A stretch of 64,000 nucleotides of DNA from Gnetum montanum (Eukaryota > Streptophyta > Gnetopsida > Gnetales > Gnetaceae), in contig MNCI01005473.1 of assembly GCA_015680685.1 (NCBI GenBank), forward strand, positions 461,289 to 525,288. The letters are read 5' to 3'. Of this stretch, positions 12,041-23,301 are shown piece by piece. The stretch's first letter is position 1; each line of letters opens with the position of its first letter. The notes under the pieces were generated by a model. The model did not search any database, was not told where the DNA came from, and was given only the letters and a program-made list of their open reading frames with translations. The translations under genes were made by a program, and so were the position numbers.

Positions 12041-12933
12041 TGATGAAGTGTGAATAAGGTGAGATTGCATCAATGCATGGTGATTGACATAGCCCATCAA
12101 CCCATCCTTGTCGATGCATCTTAGGATGTGTTGATGCATGTACATTGATGCTAATATAGTCATTGCCTATATTAATGCACACACCCATTGGATTTATGGC
12201 ACCATTTAGTCATTCCCTTAGCCAAACTCTTATAGTTTTTTTCTATAGAACCTAGCAACCTTTTTTCTCTAAGTGCTCACAATGTGAATTAAAGTGATTG
12301 TATGGCATTTTATTCAAGTGCAAAATGCACATGGACATAGTTGCATGAATAGTAATAAAATCAAGATTTCTTCCATTCATTGTAACACTTGGATTAGTTT
12401 AACTTTACTTTCCAACAATTTACGTTGAATGTAATTTACTTTCCTATTATTAAATATTTAATATTATAATGTGTAATTAATGTAAGTAAAATCACTTTAA
12501 GCATAATATATTAGCACTTCATAATCTTAGTAGTGGATAACTGGTACACCGAGTAGTAGACACTTGGTAACCTAGTAATGTTAATATACATCTAGGATGT
12601 GTACAGGAAGTGGGCATGGATGTTCCAAATTTAGGCTAGTTTAGCTAATTAATTAGTTAATTTAAATATTAAACCTTTATTTATTTAATCATTTGGTAGA
12701 TACAAAAAATAATAAAAATTCAAACAATAAATATTTTACACCTCAATCACACTTAACCATGCCGATAGATTAGCATAACTGTTGACTAGGAAGATAATGA
12801 TTAGCAAACCACATCTTTTACCATCTAATGATATCAATCACTTAGGTAAATAGAGTTCATAGAATTAAATTAGAGTGCACATACACACTAGTAATTCATA
12901 TGGTTGGATGTAAGAAGTACTCACTGGTCATCA
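12041..12933 (+). mobile_element. 5' LTR of element A
   Basis: It begins TGATGAAGTGTGAATAAGG and ends GGTCATCA just before a primer-binding site, 893 bp. The start matches the LTR at 49394 (TGATGAAGTGTGAATAA), and both hold GATGCAT-rich U3 sequence, so A shares an LTR family with the F/C LTR. The last bases, CATCA, match the LTR ends of B and E. Confidence 0.85.
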
Positions 12934-12953
12934 TTGGCACTGTTGATAGGGAC
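12934..12953 (+). other. Primer-binding site of element A
   Basis: TTGGCACTGTTGATAGGGAC directly follows the LTR end CATCA. It is a decayed form of the TTGGC...GGGAC site seen in B (17790) and E (47126). Confidence 0.8.
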
Positions 12954-13089
12954 TCATTTTAGCTAAGTGCACTATGTATTATTAAATAGTGAAATCATAC
13001 AAAGTTATTGTAAAATGAAATAATGTACTATATTTTAAGAAAAATAATCATAATATCTTATCAAGGTATACCATATCAAAACAACTAAA

Positions 13090-15260
13090 ATGGCTTCTTC
13101 TTGTAGAAATGATTCACCACTACCTATCAATGACTCTAACTAGCAATATGATAAAACTAGAAGGAATGTTGGTGAGACATGTCAATAATTGAAAGTTTTC
13201 TATGCACATTTGAATCGCTATTATCTAGACTTTGACTTCATCTTTCATCAAGATGAACAACTACTCTAGAGGGATCTAGAGGACAACATTGTATTACCTC
13301 CTGATCATTCTATTTATTCAATGCTCATGGTAGCTCTCATGAAATTGTGACTTGAACCAACAAGCCCAGATTACCAAGTAATAGAGCACCTCATCAGAGG
13401 CTATTAGCTAATAGAGGTCCAACTTAGGAAAGATCAATGCATATAGGCATGCTATGAAGCCTTCAAGAGTAAACAAGTCTCAATCCCACTTTGCAATCAT
13501 AGAAGGAGGGCTTAGAATTTCTATGAGTAGAATCTCAACACCAAGGTTCTTTCCTTTTCAATGAGGAAGATACAACTCATCAATTATTATAATCAACCTT
13601 AGTAGATAATAAAGGTGAGGGGAAAAATAGTCTTGTAACCATGAAAACCTCAAGGATAAGGTCCCTAAATTATTCATCAAAAGAACAATCAAGGGACTAA
13701 AGGAGAAGGATAAGTCAAGACCACTCTTCTAGGCCTTCATCTTCATCATCCTTCTCACCATCAAAATCTAACATAAGGAACCATGACTAAAATAGAAGAA
13801 GGAATGATTGAGATTGAGATGAAGATGACTGAAGGTTCCATCACAAGAATGAAAGAATCAAGCATAGTCAACAATAAGAGGAAGAGAAGCATCATAAAGA
13901 GAGAAGGAATAATAGGCTACATCATAGGAGGCATATCCATAATAGAGGCTACCATGAATATAATAACTATGATGAACTATTGTAGGATACAAGAAGCATG
14001 ATCAATATTTCAAAACATGTTCATATCCCTATGAGCTATCAAAGGGGTAGTCAATTCAAATGGCTTGATATGAACAACATCCCTAAGTTTGAAGGAGGGT
14101 ATAATGTTGATTCACAACATCATTTGCAAGACTTCCATGATGCATTTTCCTTGCAGAATGTTGAAAATGAGTGGCAAAAACTCAAATTGCTTCCTAGGAT
14201 ACCTATCAAAGAAGCTGAAAGTTTGTACTAGCCCTTAGAATTGGAATCTATTCACAAATGAAGTACAATGTTAGAGTTTTTTAACGACAAAAATCAAATG
14301 TACTCTAGGGTATTCAAAATAAGAAAATTAATTCAAGGATGGAAATAAAGTAATCATGAATCCATTAATGCAGTCTTGTGTAGGTATTACTCTCTTTTGC
14401 ACCATTGCCCAAGCCATGGTTTCTCTCAAAGGGAATAGGTTCATCACATAATAGATGAGCTCTAAAATAAAACTAGAGAGATCCTTGGAGTTTATGTCCA
14501 AGAAATATTCTTAGAAATGAATGTCCATAAAGTTCAAAGGTTCATTGAGTAAGTGATCAAAGAAGAGGAAGAACTTACAAAGAGAGAAAATGTAGAAGAG
14601 TACAGCAAAGATTCCTCCATTTGCAAAAAGGAGGTACATTTCTATGATTCTGAAGAGAAAGCATCACTGAATCAAGTCATATAAAGGAAAACCTGGTCAA
14701 TCCAAAAATTTATTACAAAAATATTGGTCAAAGTGGACAAAATATAGTACTTCTTAGATGAGAAGTTCTAAATATCTGGAGAAAATGGAATAGGGGAATC
14801 AAGATAGGAACAGAAGAAGGAGAAAAGATACTAGCAAGGATCATTATCAATAGATAGATAAGACTATAGTAGTTGATGAGGTTGTAGATTCTAAAATAGA
14901 TGAAGAATATTTAACATATGCCAATATGAACATCCTAAAGGATGTTATCCTATATTATCATACTTACAAGAATCTAGGGTGTATGCTTTAAATCCAAAGT
15001 TTGCAAAAAGGTAATCACCCAGGAGAATGTCTTATCCATAAGGTAATTATTGGTAGTAATTTCATCAACAACAATATTATCCAAGTGAAGCACCACCTCA
15101 ACCTTAGGATCATTATCATCAATGACAGAACCCACAGTCGTGGGGTATGCCACCACCAAGGTAGTAATACCCTTATCATCAACTAGACCTATATGATTAT
15201 ATTATCCAATAACTTGTATCTCCTCATGGCTTTGCAAGCCACACTTCCTTGTCCCATTAT
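13090..15260 (+). pseudogene. Element A gag
   Basis: The start is ATG at 13090 (MASSCRNDSPLP). The N-terminal block YYLDFDFIFHQDEQ and NIVLPPDHS matches element C (NFTFILHQDEQQ, NIVMPPN). After a basic, repeat-rich region the gag core begins near 14060: KWLDMNNIPKFEGGYN, then NEWQKLKLLPRIPIKEAESLY, broken by a TAG at 14230. Next come RYYSLLHHCPSHGFSQRE and, near 14917-14950, a zinc-knuckle-like YEHPKGCYP with its first cysteines lost. Stops are frequent. The gag type, with its CPSHG motif, resembles Athila-lineage Ty3/gypsy gag. Confidence 0.8.
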
Positions 15261-16100
15261 TATTATGTCCCTAAATATCATAGGATTCCTACAAGCTAAA
15301 TCTCCTTCCACTTATCCTTCTCATTATCAACCATAATATCTTACATCTTTGACTTCCACTTTCTTAGCACCTACACCACCTATGCAAGGAAAAATACCAT
15401 CACAACCTCAACAAAGCAATGCCATGAGGGTTATGAACTTATAGCTAGATTACAATTTGAGTGGTTCCAAGCATAAGTTTAAGAAATGGAATTTCTTCAA
15501 ACTCACTAGGCTACCTAAATTCTCATAAATATCTGTGGCTACTTATCCTTCATAAGCTACTTTAGAAATTACTATCAAGTTGTCTTTAAAGAAAAGATTC
15601 CAAAATGTGCATACTATCATGTTAACACATGCAGTTACTAATGAGATCAAGGTAGGATGCCTTCCTAGAAAAAGATCTAAACTTGAAAGTACCCTAATCT
15701 ACTTACACATTGTAAGAAATGAGCCATGAAAAGCTCTATTAGACTAAAGTTCTAGGGTAAACTTAATCTCCTAAGAGATGTATAAAACTTGGAACCTGCT
15801 AAAAATGTAATATCTTATTAGAGCTTGTTGATTAATCCATCACCATTTCCTTGGGATTGATGAAGGATATTGTGATCACCATTTATTGATGATCATATCC
15901 AAAAAATCTCTTAGTAATCCATGTGGACAATTATAAGGAAGACTTACCTATTATCATGGGAAGGACTTGACTAAGCACAATTTATGCCAAGCTAAAAATT
16001 AGACACATTTCCTTAGAAATATTTAAGGAAAATAATTTTTAAAAAATAGAGAAGAAGAGGATTCCATGCATCACATATAATGACACAGGGTGCCATTGTA
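15261..16100 (+). pseudogene. Element A gag tail and aspartic protease remnant
   Basis: Near 15720 the frame reads EP-KALLD-SSRVNLIS, matching the protease of C (EPCKALLDSIFSVNLIS). The active-site triad expected after LLD is broken by a stop at the Ser position. About 220 bp on, near 15950, TATCATGGGAAGGACTTGA matches the C protease end FIMGRAWLS. The protein is heavily decayed and could not cut. Confidence 0.65.
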
Positions 16101-16929
16101 TGTAGAAACTATGAGCCATAAAGGACACCTCCATCAAAGCATGTAAGAAGTGTGTCAAAACATTAGATGTTTAAAGGTGCCTATATGTAGTAACCACCAA
16201 ACATGAAGATACCTAGTGGTTGTCCACAAATAATAGCTCTAATTCAACAATGTACATGGAATCAATTAAGATTCTCAAAAGTTATTATGTAGATAAAATG
16301 GATGAAATGGAGTAAATTTAGAACCAACTCTTCAATAAAGAAGTAGAAATGGATTAGGGTGAGTTGGAAATTTCTAAAAACTTTAAACAGGAATCCCTTA
16401 ACTTAAAATGTTTTCTAGAAACTCTAGAATATGTATTTCTTGATAATGATAAGTCAATAATTATCAATGCCAATATCACTACAAAACAAAAAGAAAAGCT
16501 ACTTAAAGTTATGAACAAATGGCCAATAGATTTTTCCTAGTCACATGATGAATTGACTAAACTAGATCCATGCATATGTTAGCATCAAATCTATACAGAC
16601 TCTACCATCAAACCAAAGAGATAGTTGTAGAGAAGACTAAATGTCAAGCTGAAATAAGTTTTCGAAGATGAAGTTGAAAAACTTCTTAAGGTAGGATTCA
16701 TCTACCCTATGACAAACAATGAGTGCGTAAGTCCACTCGTTATTGTGCCAAAGAAATTAGAACAATGGAGGGTCTATATAGACTTCAAGTTGTTTAATAT
16801 GGCCACATTCAAAGATCATTTTTCATTGTCATTTGTGAACCAAGTACTAGATACAATTGCAAGATGCCATTACTATAGTGTTTTGGATGCATATAGTGAC
16901 TACAACCAAATCCAAATTTCATTAAAAGG
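16101..16929 (+). pseudogene. Element A protease-RT linker and reverse transcriptase N-terminal half
   Basis: From about 16700 the frame is open: NNECVSPLVIVPKKLEQW, then YIDFKLFNMATFKDHF, then YYSVLDAYSDYNQIQISLK. These are the RT fingers and first palm motifs, with the first catalytic Asp in SVLDAYSDY kept. The frame is cut after ISLKG by insertion of B and resumes at 23302. Upstream, NKWPIDFS and the LDPCIC region match the segment of C at about 53920-53985. Confidence 0.8.
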
Positions 16930-17789
16930 TGATAAATCATTTTTTTTATCACTCTAATATCGAGGTGGCCACGATATTGGGTACACGATATTGGGTATGT
17001 GATATCCCAGCCTAAGATGCGATATCATACATTCGATATTGCAGGTTTACTCTTGGGTCTATAAATACAACCCTTGGGCACACAATTAAAGGTAGTTTTT
17101 GGTAGTCAAGTAGCAAAACTCTTGTAGTTTGTTCATTTGAGAGCTGGAATATTTTTCAAGTGCCTATAGCAGGAGGCCTAAGTGTGAATGGATCTTTATT
17201 CAAGCATTGAAGTACCTGAACACACCATTGTGTTGGCAATAAAGACAAACTCTTTGATTCATCCTTGCAGCACTTGAGACTTTCTTTATTATGCATTTAT
17301 ATATTGTGATTTCATGCAATTTACATTAGCATTATTCATGCAACAATTAATTTTGATTAATTAAGTAACTCATTAGAATACACAAGCACAACCCCTTTGA
17401 ACATACGTGTGACACTTGGTAGCTTAGAAACGATTAGCGTTTAACCTAGCAGTGTTACTCGAAGTTGAAGACGTGTCCAAAAAGTGGGGATGGTTACTTG
17501 TGTTAGGCTTGATTAGGCAATAGTTTACTTAGCACTTAATTACTCTCACTTTTATTCTTGTTTTAGGTGATCAAATTAATAAAACAAAAAATAATAAAAA
17601 TCTTATGTCTCACTCTGGACTAAACCATATGTGATAAAGCTACTACTAGCCCAAGTGGGAAGATAGCAAACTACAATCAATGTATAACTGTCTAGGTGTT
17701 ACAACTAGTCCATCCATGGAGTTCAACCAGATCATGTGTACATGCTCATATTTGTATGGTTGTGCATAGACGTACCTCGCCGCTCATCA
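16930..17789 (+). mobile_element. 5' LTR of element B with TATA promoter
   Basis: 860 bp. The U3 carries a cluster of GATATT/GATATC words at 16970-17045, including two copies of ACGATATTGGGTA. A TATA box, GTCTATAAATACAACCC, follows at about 17057-17073. The end CTCATCA at 17783-17789 abuts the primer site. It is clearly homologous along its length to 22453-23301. Confidence 0.88.
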
Positions 17790-17809
17790 TTGGCATCATT
17801 GTCGGGGAC
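17790..17809 (+). other. Primer-binding site of element B
   Basis: TTGGCATCATTGTCGGGGAC follows the LTR end directly. It resembles the TGGCGCCGTTGCCGGGGA type common in Athila-like plant elements. Confidence 0.85.
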
Positions 17810-17914
17810 TGTGCTAGTTATCTAGATTAGTTGTATTATATAAGATTGCTGTAAATGGGTATTAACGATATATCTATCAAAAAGTATTCAAACACACACC
17901 ACGAATCAATAACT

Positions 17915-18946
17915 ATGTCTCACTCACGTGGAAATGATTATGAACCACGTAGTGCAACTATTCATTAGAGAACTAACGAATTATATAATGAAAAAGATTG
18001 GAGTGATCCATCTTATGAAGGGGTTTTTCATGACCATGGTCACCCTAACAACACTCAAAGACTACATTCACTTGAGGTAGACAATATTGAAGGAGATTAC
18101 ATTAGTCCTAAACTAGGGGAGGACTCAAGGCCTAAGACCTCCTTGATACTTAGAAATGATAAACCAATGGACCATGAGGAACATTATAGAAGCCATGGCT
18201 ATCCTACCGGTTCCTTCTTTTCATCTTCCCCCTCAACTTCAATGTCTAGTTCTAACAAAGATAAACATAGGAATAAAGATAGAGCTCCATGAAAGGGTTA
18301 GGGTAAAAGCAAAAATCAAACCCATGGATACACTCAAGGTCAACAACATGAATACAAGTACCATCATAATCATCGATCAAATAGAGATTTCAATCACCAT
18401 GTATCTGAAGATGATAATAAACCCCTATTAGTCCCTAAAAGCCTAATGCACATCACCGAGGCTATTAAGATATCTCACAGGCATCGCAAGAAGAATCAAC
18501 TACCTAAGCTTGACCTGAATAATATTCCAAAATTTGCAGGAGGCTATGATTCAAATTTGCAACATCATTTACAAGCCTGTCATGATGCTTGTGTGCTCAA
18601 CAATGTGGATAGTAACTGGCAAAAGCTTAAGCTCTTTCCTAGGACACTAATCGATAAAGCCAGAGTGTGGTATAGATCATTGGAACCAAATTCGATTAGA
18701 AGATGGTCAACCATGCTAGAACTTTTCACTAAAAGATACCAGACATATGCACAAGTGTCCACCTTGAGGAGACAAATCCAAAGATGGAAACAAGAACAAC
18801 AAGAACCCTTGGGAATGGCCTTAGATAGATACTATGCCCTACTAAATAAATGTCCAAGTCATATGTTCTCCAAGAAAGAACAAATACTCCACATTAGAGA
18901 TGGGCTTAGCAATGAAACAAGGGTGAACCTTGGAAAGTATGCCTGA
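17915..18946 (+). pseudogene. Element B gag core, nearly intact
   Basis: ATG at 17915 (MSHSRGNDYEPRS) opens a single frame of 343 codons with only three internal stops: a TAG near 17967, and a TGA and TAG near 18292-18302. From 18446 it is open: LPKLDLNNIPKFAGGYD, WQKLKLFPRTLIDKARVWY, ELFTKRYQTYAQVS, LDRYYALLNKCPSHMFS, LHIRDGLSNETR. This is the gag capsid region; it matches E at 46458-47003 almost word for word and A and C more distantly. Six N at 18974-18979 follow. It is the best preserved gag of this family in the window. Confidence 0.88.
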
Positions 18947-18973
18947 GGATAACTATATAAGCTCCAAGGTCAC

Positions 18974-18979
18974 NNNNNN
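18974..18979. other. Six-base assembly gap
   Basis: A run of six N just after the gag core of B. Frame continuity across it cannot be judged. Confidence 0.99.
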
Positions 18980-19045
18980 TCATCCAAAATAAACCTGGCA
19001 ATCAAAATAAAAAAAGGGCACAGAAATCAGAAATAATTAAGGAGT

Positions 19046-20103
19046 ATGGCTAATGGTAACAAGGCCAAAGGCTCAACTACAAATAATGAGGATGGATGTG
19101 ATGTCTATTTATATGACCATACAAAGGGTCGTTTCCTAGTCTTGTCACATCTATATGAGCATTGGGCAAGGAGGTTGCACCCAAAATTCATACAAAGGTA
19201 TCAATTTAAGAACATCCCTATTCCACAAGGTAATTATGGATAATCCCATGATCCATTGTACTATCATAAGGGGAGCTATTACCAACCTCAACACTTTGCT
19301 CCACCGCAGTGGCAAAACTCACAAGTGTGGGGAAGCCACATCCTCCTTACTCACCAAAACCAAATGCCTGCTATGTTCAACATCCTGTTTCTCCAACCAG
19401 TTGTAACTCCTCTACTTCTAATCACTATTATCACTCTCCCAAGTACCATTGATGCATGTCTTCTCTTGAGGGATAAATACCTTATGCTTCTCACACTTCT
19501 CCTCACCCTCAGTATTCTCATCCTTCTTCTCCTTCTACACCACCATTAGATGCATCAAATGGTTCCACACCATCGTGCCAATCAATGAATGTAACTTGTG
19601 CTATTGCTATTAATGAAAGTAGGTTCCCTCTATAATGTGGAAAGTGTCCCTTCTTGAGGCATGACCATAAAAAGAAGAATCAAACTTCCAAACCTACTTC
19701 ACCTTCTAAACCAAGCCAAGGAAAACCTAGTGTCACACCTTCCATAGCCCCATCAATATCCCCTATCACCATACCCAGGCCTCCACCTCACACTCCAACA
19801 TCTAGTGAATTCACCAATGTGAAGGGACACATAAATCCGTGCATACTGCCATCTAGTCAAGGGTGTCATAGTGGGTTATATTTTCCTCATAATGTACACA
19901 CAACATCTAACCTACCCCACTATGCTTTCTATAATCAAGTATGTGATCAACGATTTCTCTACCCAGCCACCATACCACCAATAGATACTCAGTTGCTAGG
20001 GCATGATGGACCCCTAACATTTCATACATGCATGGATCCTATTCATCCACTTAGTAATCCTAGCCATGACCAAATGTTTAGTTGTGGGGGTCATCCCCCC
20101 ATT
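19046..20103 (+). pseudogene. Element B gag C-terminal region: knuckle relic and Pro/His-rich tail
   Basis: Near 19100 the text CDVYLYDHTKGRF, then EHWARRLHPKFIQRYQF, corresponds to CNIFLYDHPKGQC and LHPKFVQRYC in E, and to CHICQYDHPKGC in C, so it is a decayed zinc knuckle. Frames shift several times. From 19654 an open frame runs through a proline-rich stretch to GHINPCILPSSQGCHSGL, SNLPHYAFYNQVC and FSCGGHPP (about 20097). The last part is matched in E (NPCIPSY, YKLPHYAHYN, LFSYGGYSP). The function of this tail is unknown. Confidence 0.65.
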
Positions 20104-21760
20104 CTAATTTCTATAATTCTTAAGTATCTTTTGACTTTTTTTCTTACACATTTTTATTTTTACAAATTTTTGTTTTCATATTCTTTGTTTTACATATTTT
20201 TGTTTTTCAGGTTATTAATCTTTTCTAAGTTTTTGTTTTACACCATCATTAATATATTTGATATTTATTGCATAATCTTTTACTTTATTTTATATATCTT
20301 CTTGTGTTTGATGTGTTTCTCTACTCTTTCTACTAATAAGGTGTCAAGTACAATGATAATGTGCTACTCAATGGTGGTATGTTTCATTTGTAATTTGATT
20401 GTTAATGTCTAGTTTCTAACTTTGAATATCATTACTAATGATTGGGACATGGTTTCTTTTCATGTAATAGGCAGTGACTCCACATCATCCACCCATCCAC
20501 ATACTCTATGGGTTTCTTATTTTGGAAGCATGCAATCTCTTCTTCATTATTACAACTCTAATAAATTGGTGACTTGTGTAGTTTCTGGAATCAGGGAGGA
20601 ATCAAAGGTTTGGACAAGGTTTGGCTTCAAAGGGATATGGTATTCTTTGTGCTTTTCTATTTTCCTGTATGTAGGGGTGCTCTTGTAATCTTCTCACCAT
20701 TATGCATCATTTCATAATAGGAAGTCAAATAAGTTCTTGCATGTTGTGGTCCTCATCACCAAAAAAAAAAAAGATGAGGATTCAAAGCACACCCCTTGGA
20801 CAAAATAAATGTGAAAATGCATGGGTCTTTGCATGGTGTGGTTCCCATTCAAAAAAAACATGGGAATTTAAAGCACACCCCTTAGACCAAATAAAAGGGC
20901 TACAAGCACTAGTTATGAGACTTGTCTTGCCTCCTCTAACTAAGGCTCTTTTTCACTTCCTACCTTCACTCCAATTTGGAATGGTGGTTGTTTTATGGAA
21001 GCATTCGTGTGTCTTAGGGGATGGGCTTGCCTTAAAATGTCAATGTGAAGCCATTGAAAATGGTTGATCTTGATCTAGACTGAGGAAGGATCCTACCAAG
21101 TCAATTAGTCACAAACTCCACAAGGGACTGTATGTGACATAATTAGGAACTTCATTCCACTTCTTCTATCATCCATCTATGCTTTCCATGCCTCACCTCA
21201 TTGCTAATTTAATGTTTTGATTCAATGTTCTAGTTTGATGTGTCAAGTTTTTTAGTCAATTTTTGTACTTAACTTTCGATAACCATTAATCATCCATGGT
21301 GCCCACAGACTCCTTGGTTTTAAGTTATGCAAGGGCATAAAAGGCTTGTGCCTACTTTGGGGAGGACGCACTTGCATATCTTTTGGTTTGGTTAAGTTAA
21401 GTTCTTTACCCTTAGACATTATTACAATCAAATTCTTTTTATTTATCCCATCCATGTCATCCAATTGTACGCACCTTCACAACTATTTGTAATGAACTTT
21501 CCTTTATTATTTTGAATACCCTCTTTCTAGTACTCCTTGTATTAAAATTTTTCTAAATTATCTAGATTGCTTCTCTTATTTAACCCATTCATCAGTTTTT
21601 CCACTAACAACATCAAGAAACTAATCTATCACAATCATAACTTGGCTGGATAAAATCACTAATGAAACAAGGTACTCAGCCATTATCTATTGCACTATAT
21701 ATACTAATCCTTGGTTTTGTTGTGATTATAGTGGGAAGCATGGACAGGAAGTGAGACTGT
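20104..21760 (+). other. Element B 3' non-coding region shared with A and C
   Basis: A T-rich stretch (20104-20300) is followed by sequence that recurs in the same order in C (57400-57900) and A (36240-37000), for example AAGCACACCCCTTAGAC and CACTAGTTATG. The T-rich part gives a hydrophobic reading frame by composition alone. No pol motif was seen, so this appears to be an untranslated region common to the family. Confidence 0.65.
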
Positions 21761-21763
21761 CGT

Positions 21764-22496
21764 CACCAAGGAGAATGCAACCATATCACTCGCGAGAGAT
21801 TGTTCATGACCGTTGGATCTCTTCTATCTCTCTCTCATTCTTTTGTTACCAAGAGGGGTTGGATATTCTTTGGATCCATTGGTGTTCTTTCCTATTTTCA
21901 TGAACACTCAATTTTATACACCATTATGATATTGTATGCTCGAGCACTTCTGTATTCGTCTATTCTCTCTGTTTCACTCTGCATGTTAGTCAAATAATTC
22001 CACGCCCCCTAATATATTTTGTAAAGAACTTGTTCCTCTTCTTCTGTACTCAAGGATGAGTTTTCATTCAGTCATGGGGGCATGATAAATCATGTTTTTT
22101 ATCACTCCAATATTAGGGTGGCCATACTCTCATCACCAAGGAGAATGCAACCATATCACTCGCGAGAGATTTTTCATGACTATTGGATCTCTTCTATCTC
22201 TCTCTCATTCTTCTATTACCAAGAGGGGTTGGATATTCTTTGGATCCATTGGTGTTCTTTCCTATTTTCATGAACACCCAATTTTATACACCATTATGAT
22301 ATTGTATGCTTGGGCACTTCTGTATTTGTCTATTTTCTCTGTGTCACTCTACATGTCAGTCAAATAAGTCCATGCCCCCTAATATATTTTGTAAAGGACT
22401 TGTTCCTCTTCTTCTGTACTCAAGGATGAGTTTTCATTCAGTTGTGGGAGTATGATAAATCATGTTTTTTATCACTCTAATATCAGGGTGGCCATT
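21764..22496 (+). repeat. 370-bp tandem duplication holding the polypurine tract and LTR start
   Basis: CACCAAGGAGAATGCAACC at 21764 recurs at 22134, exactly 370 bp on. Each copy runs to a polypurine tract (TCATGGGGGCA before 22083; GTGGGAGTA before 22453) and the first 43 bp or so of the LTR, up to GGGTGGCCAT. In copy 1 the LTR breaks off there and copy 2 begins; in copy 2 it continues as the real 3' LTR. Confidence 0.9.
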
Positions 22497-23301
22497 ATAT
22501 TGGGTACACAATATCACAGCCTAAGATATGATATCGTACATTTGATATCATAGGGTTACTCCTAGGTCTATAAATACAGCCCCCAAGCACATGATTGAAG
22601 GTATTTTTTGGTAGTTAAGTAGTGAAACTCTTGTGGTTTGTTCATTTGAGAGTTAAAATATTTTCCAAGTGCCCACAGTAGGAGGTCTAAGTGTGAAAAA
22701 AGTTTTACTCAAGCATTGATGTACCTGAACACACCATTGTGTTGGCAATAAAGATGAACTCTTTGATTCATCCTTGCAGCACTTGAGACTTTTTTTATTA
22801 TGCATTTATATATTATGATTTCATGCAATTTACATTAGCATTATTCATGTAGCAATTAATTTTAATTAATCAAGCAACTCATTAGAATACACAAGCATGA
22901 CCCCCTCAAACATACATGTGACACTTGGTAGCTCAAAAATGATTAGCATTTGACAACCCAATGGTGTTACTCGAAGTTCAGGATGTGTCTAGAAAGTGGA
23001 AACTGTTACTTGTGTTAGGCTAGATTAGGCAATAGTTTACTTAGCACTTAATTACTCTTACTTTTATTCTTGTTTTAGGTGATCAAATTAATAAAACATA
23101 AAATAATAAAAATCTTATGCCTCACTCTGGACTAAACCATATGTGAAAAAGCTACTACTAGCCCAATTCAGAAGATAACAAACTGCAATCAACGTATAAC
23201 TGTCTAGGTGCTACAACTAGTCCATCAACGGAGTTTGACCGAATCGCACGTACATGCTCATATTCATATGGTTGAGCATAGGGGTACGTTGCCGCTCATC
23301 A
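22453..23301 (+). mobile_element. 3' LTR of element B
   Basis: 849 bp, from TGATAAATCATG to GCCGCTCATCA, followed by the second AAAGG. The TATA box (GTCTATAAATACAGCCC) is kept near 22566-22582, with GATATT/GATATC words upstream. Scattered transitions separate it from the 5' LTR, so the insertion is not recent. Confidence 0.9.

Larger units (their letters stand above)
16930..23301 (+). mobile_element. Element B: complete gag-only LTR retrotransposon
   Basis: Both LTRs are present (16930-17789 and 22453-23301), starting TGATAAAT and ending CTCATCA. The target duplication AAAGG is exact at 16925-16929 and 23302-23306. It sits inside the RT frame of A. The internal part holds a primer site, a gag frame, a proline-rich gag tail and about 2 kb of non-coding DNA; no protease, RT, RNase H or integrase is visible. 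This is the layout reported for terminal-repeat retrotransposons with gag (TR-GAG), which rely on enzymes supplied in trans. The gag is related to those of A, C and E. Confidence 0.9.

Noticed and set aside
20104-20412. Multi-pass membrane protein from the hydrophobic frame
   Set aside because: The DNA is a T-rich run, which reads as Phe, Leu and Ile in any frame; A and C have the same run in non-coding context.
21800-22367. Two near-identical frames of about 65 codons (SLLSLSHS, TKRGWIFFGSIG)
   Set aside because: They come from the 370-bp duplication in B. Nearly all differences between the copies change the amino acid, so there is no sign of coding constraint.
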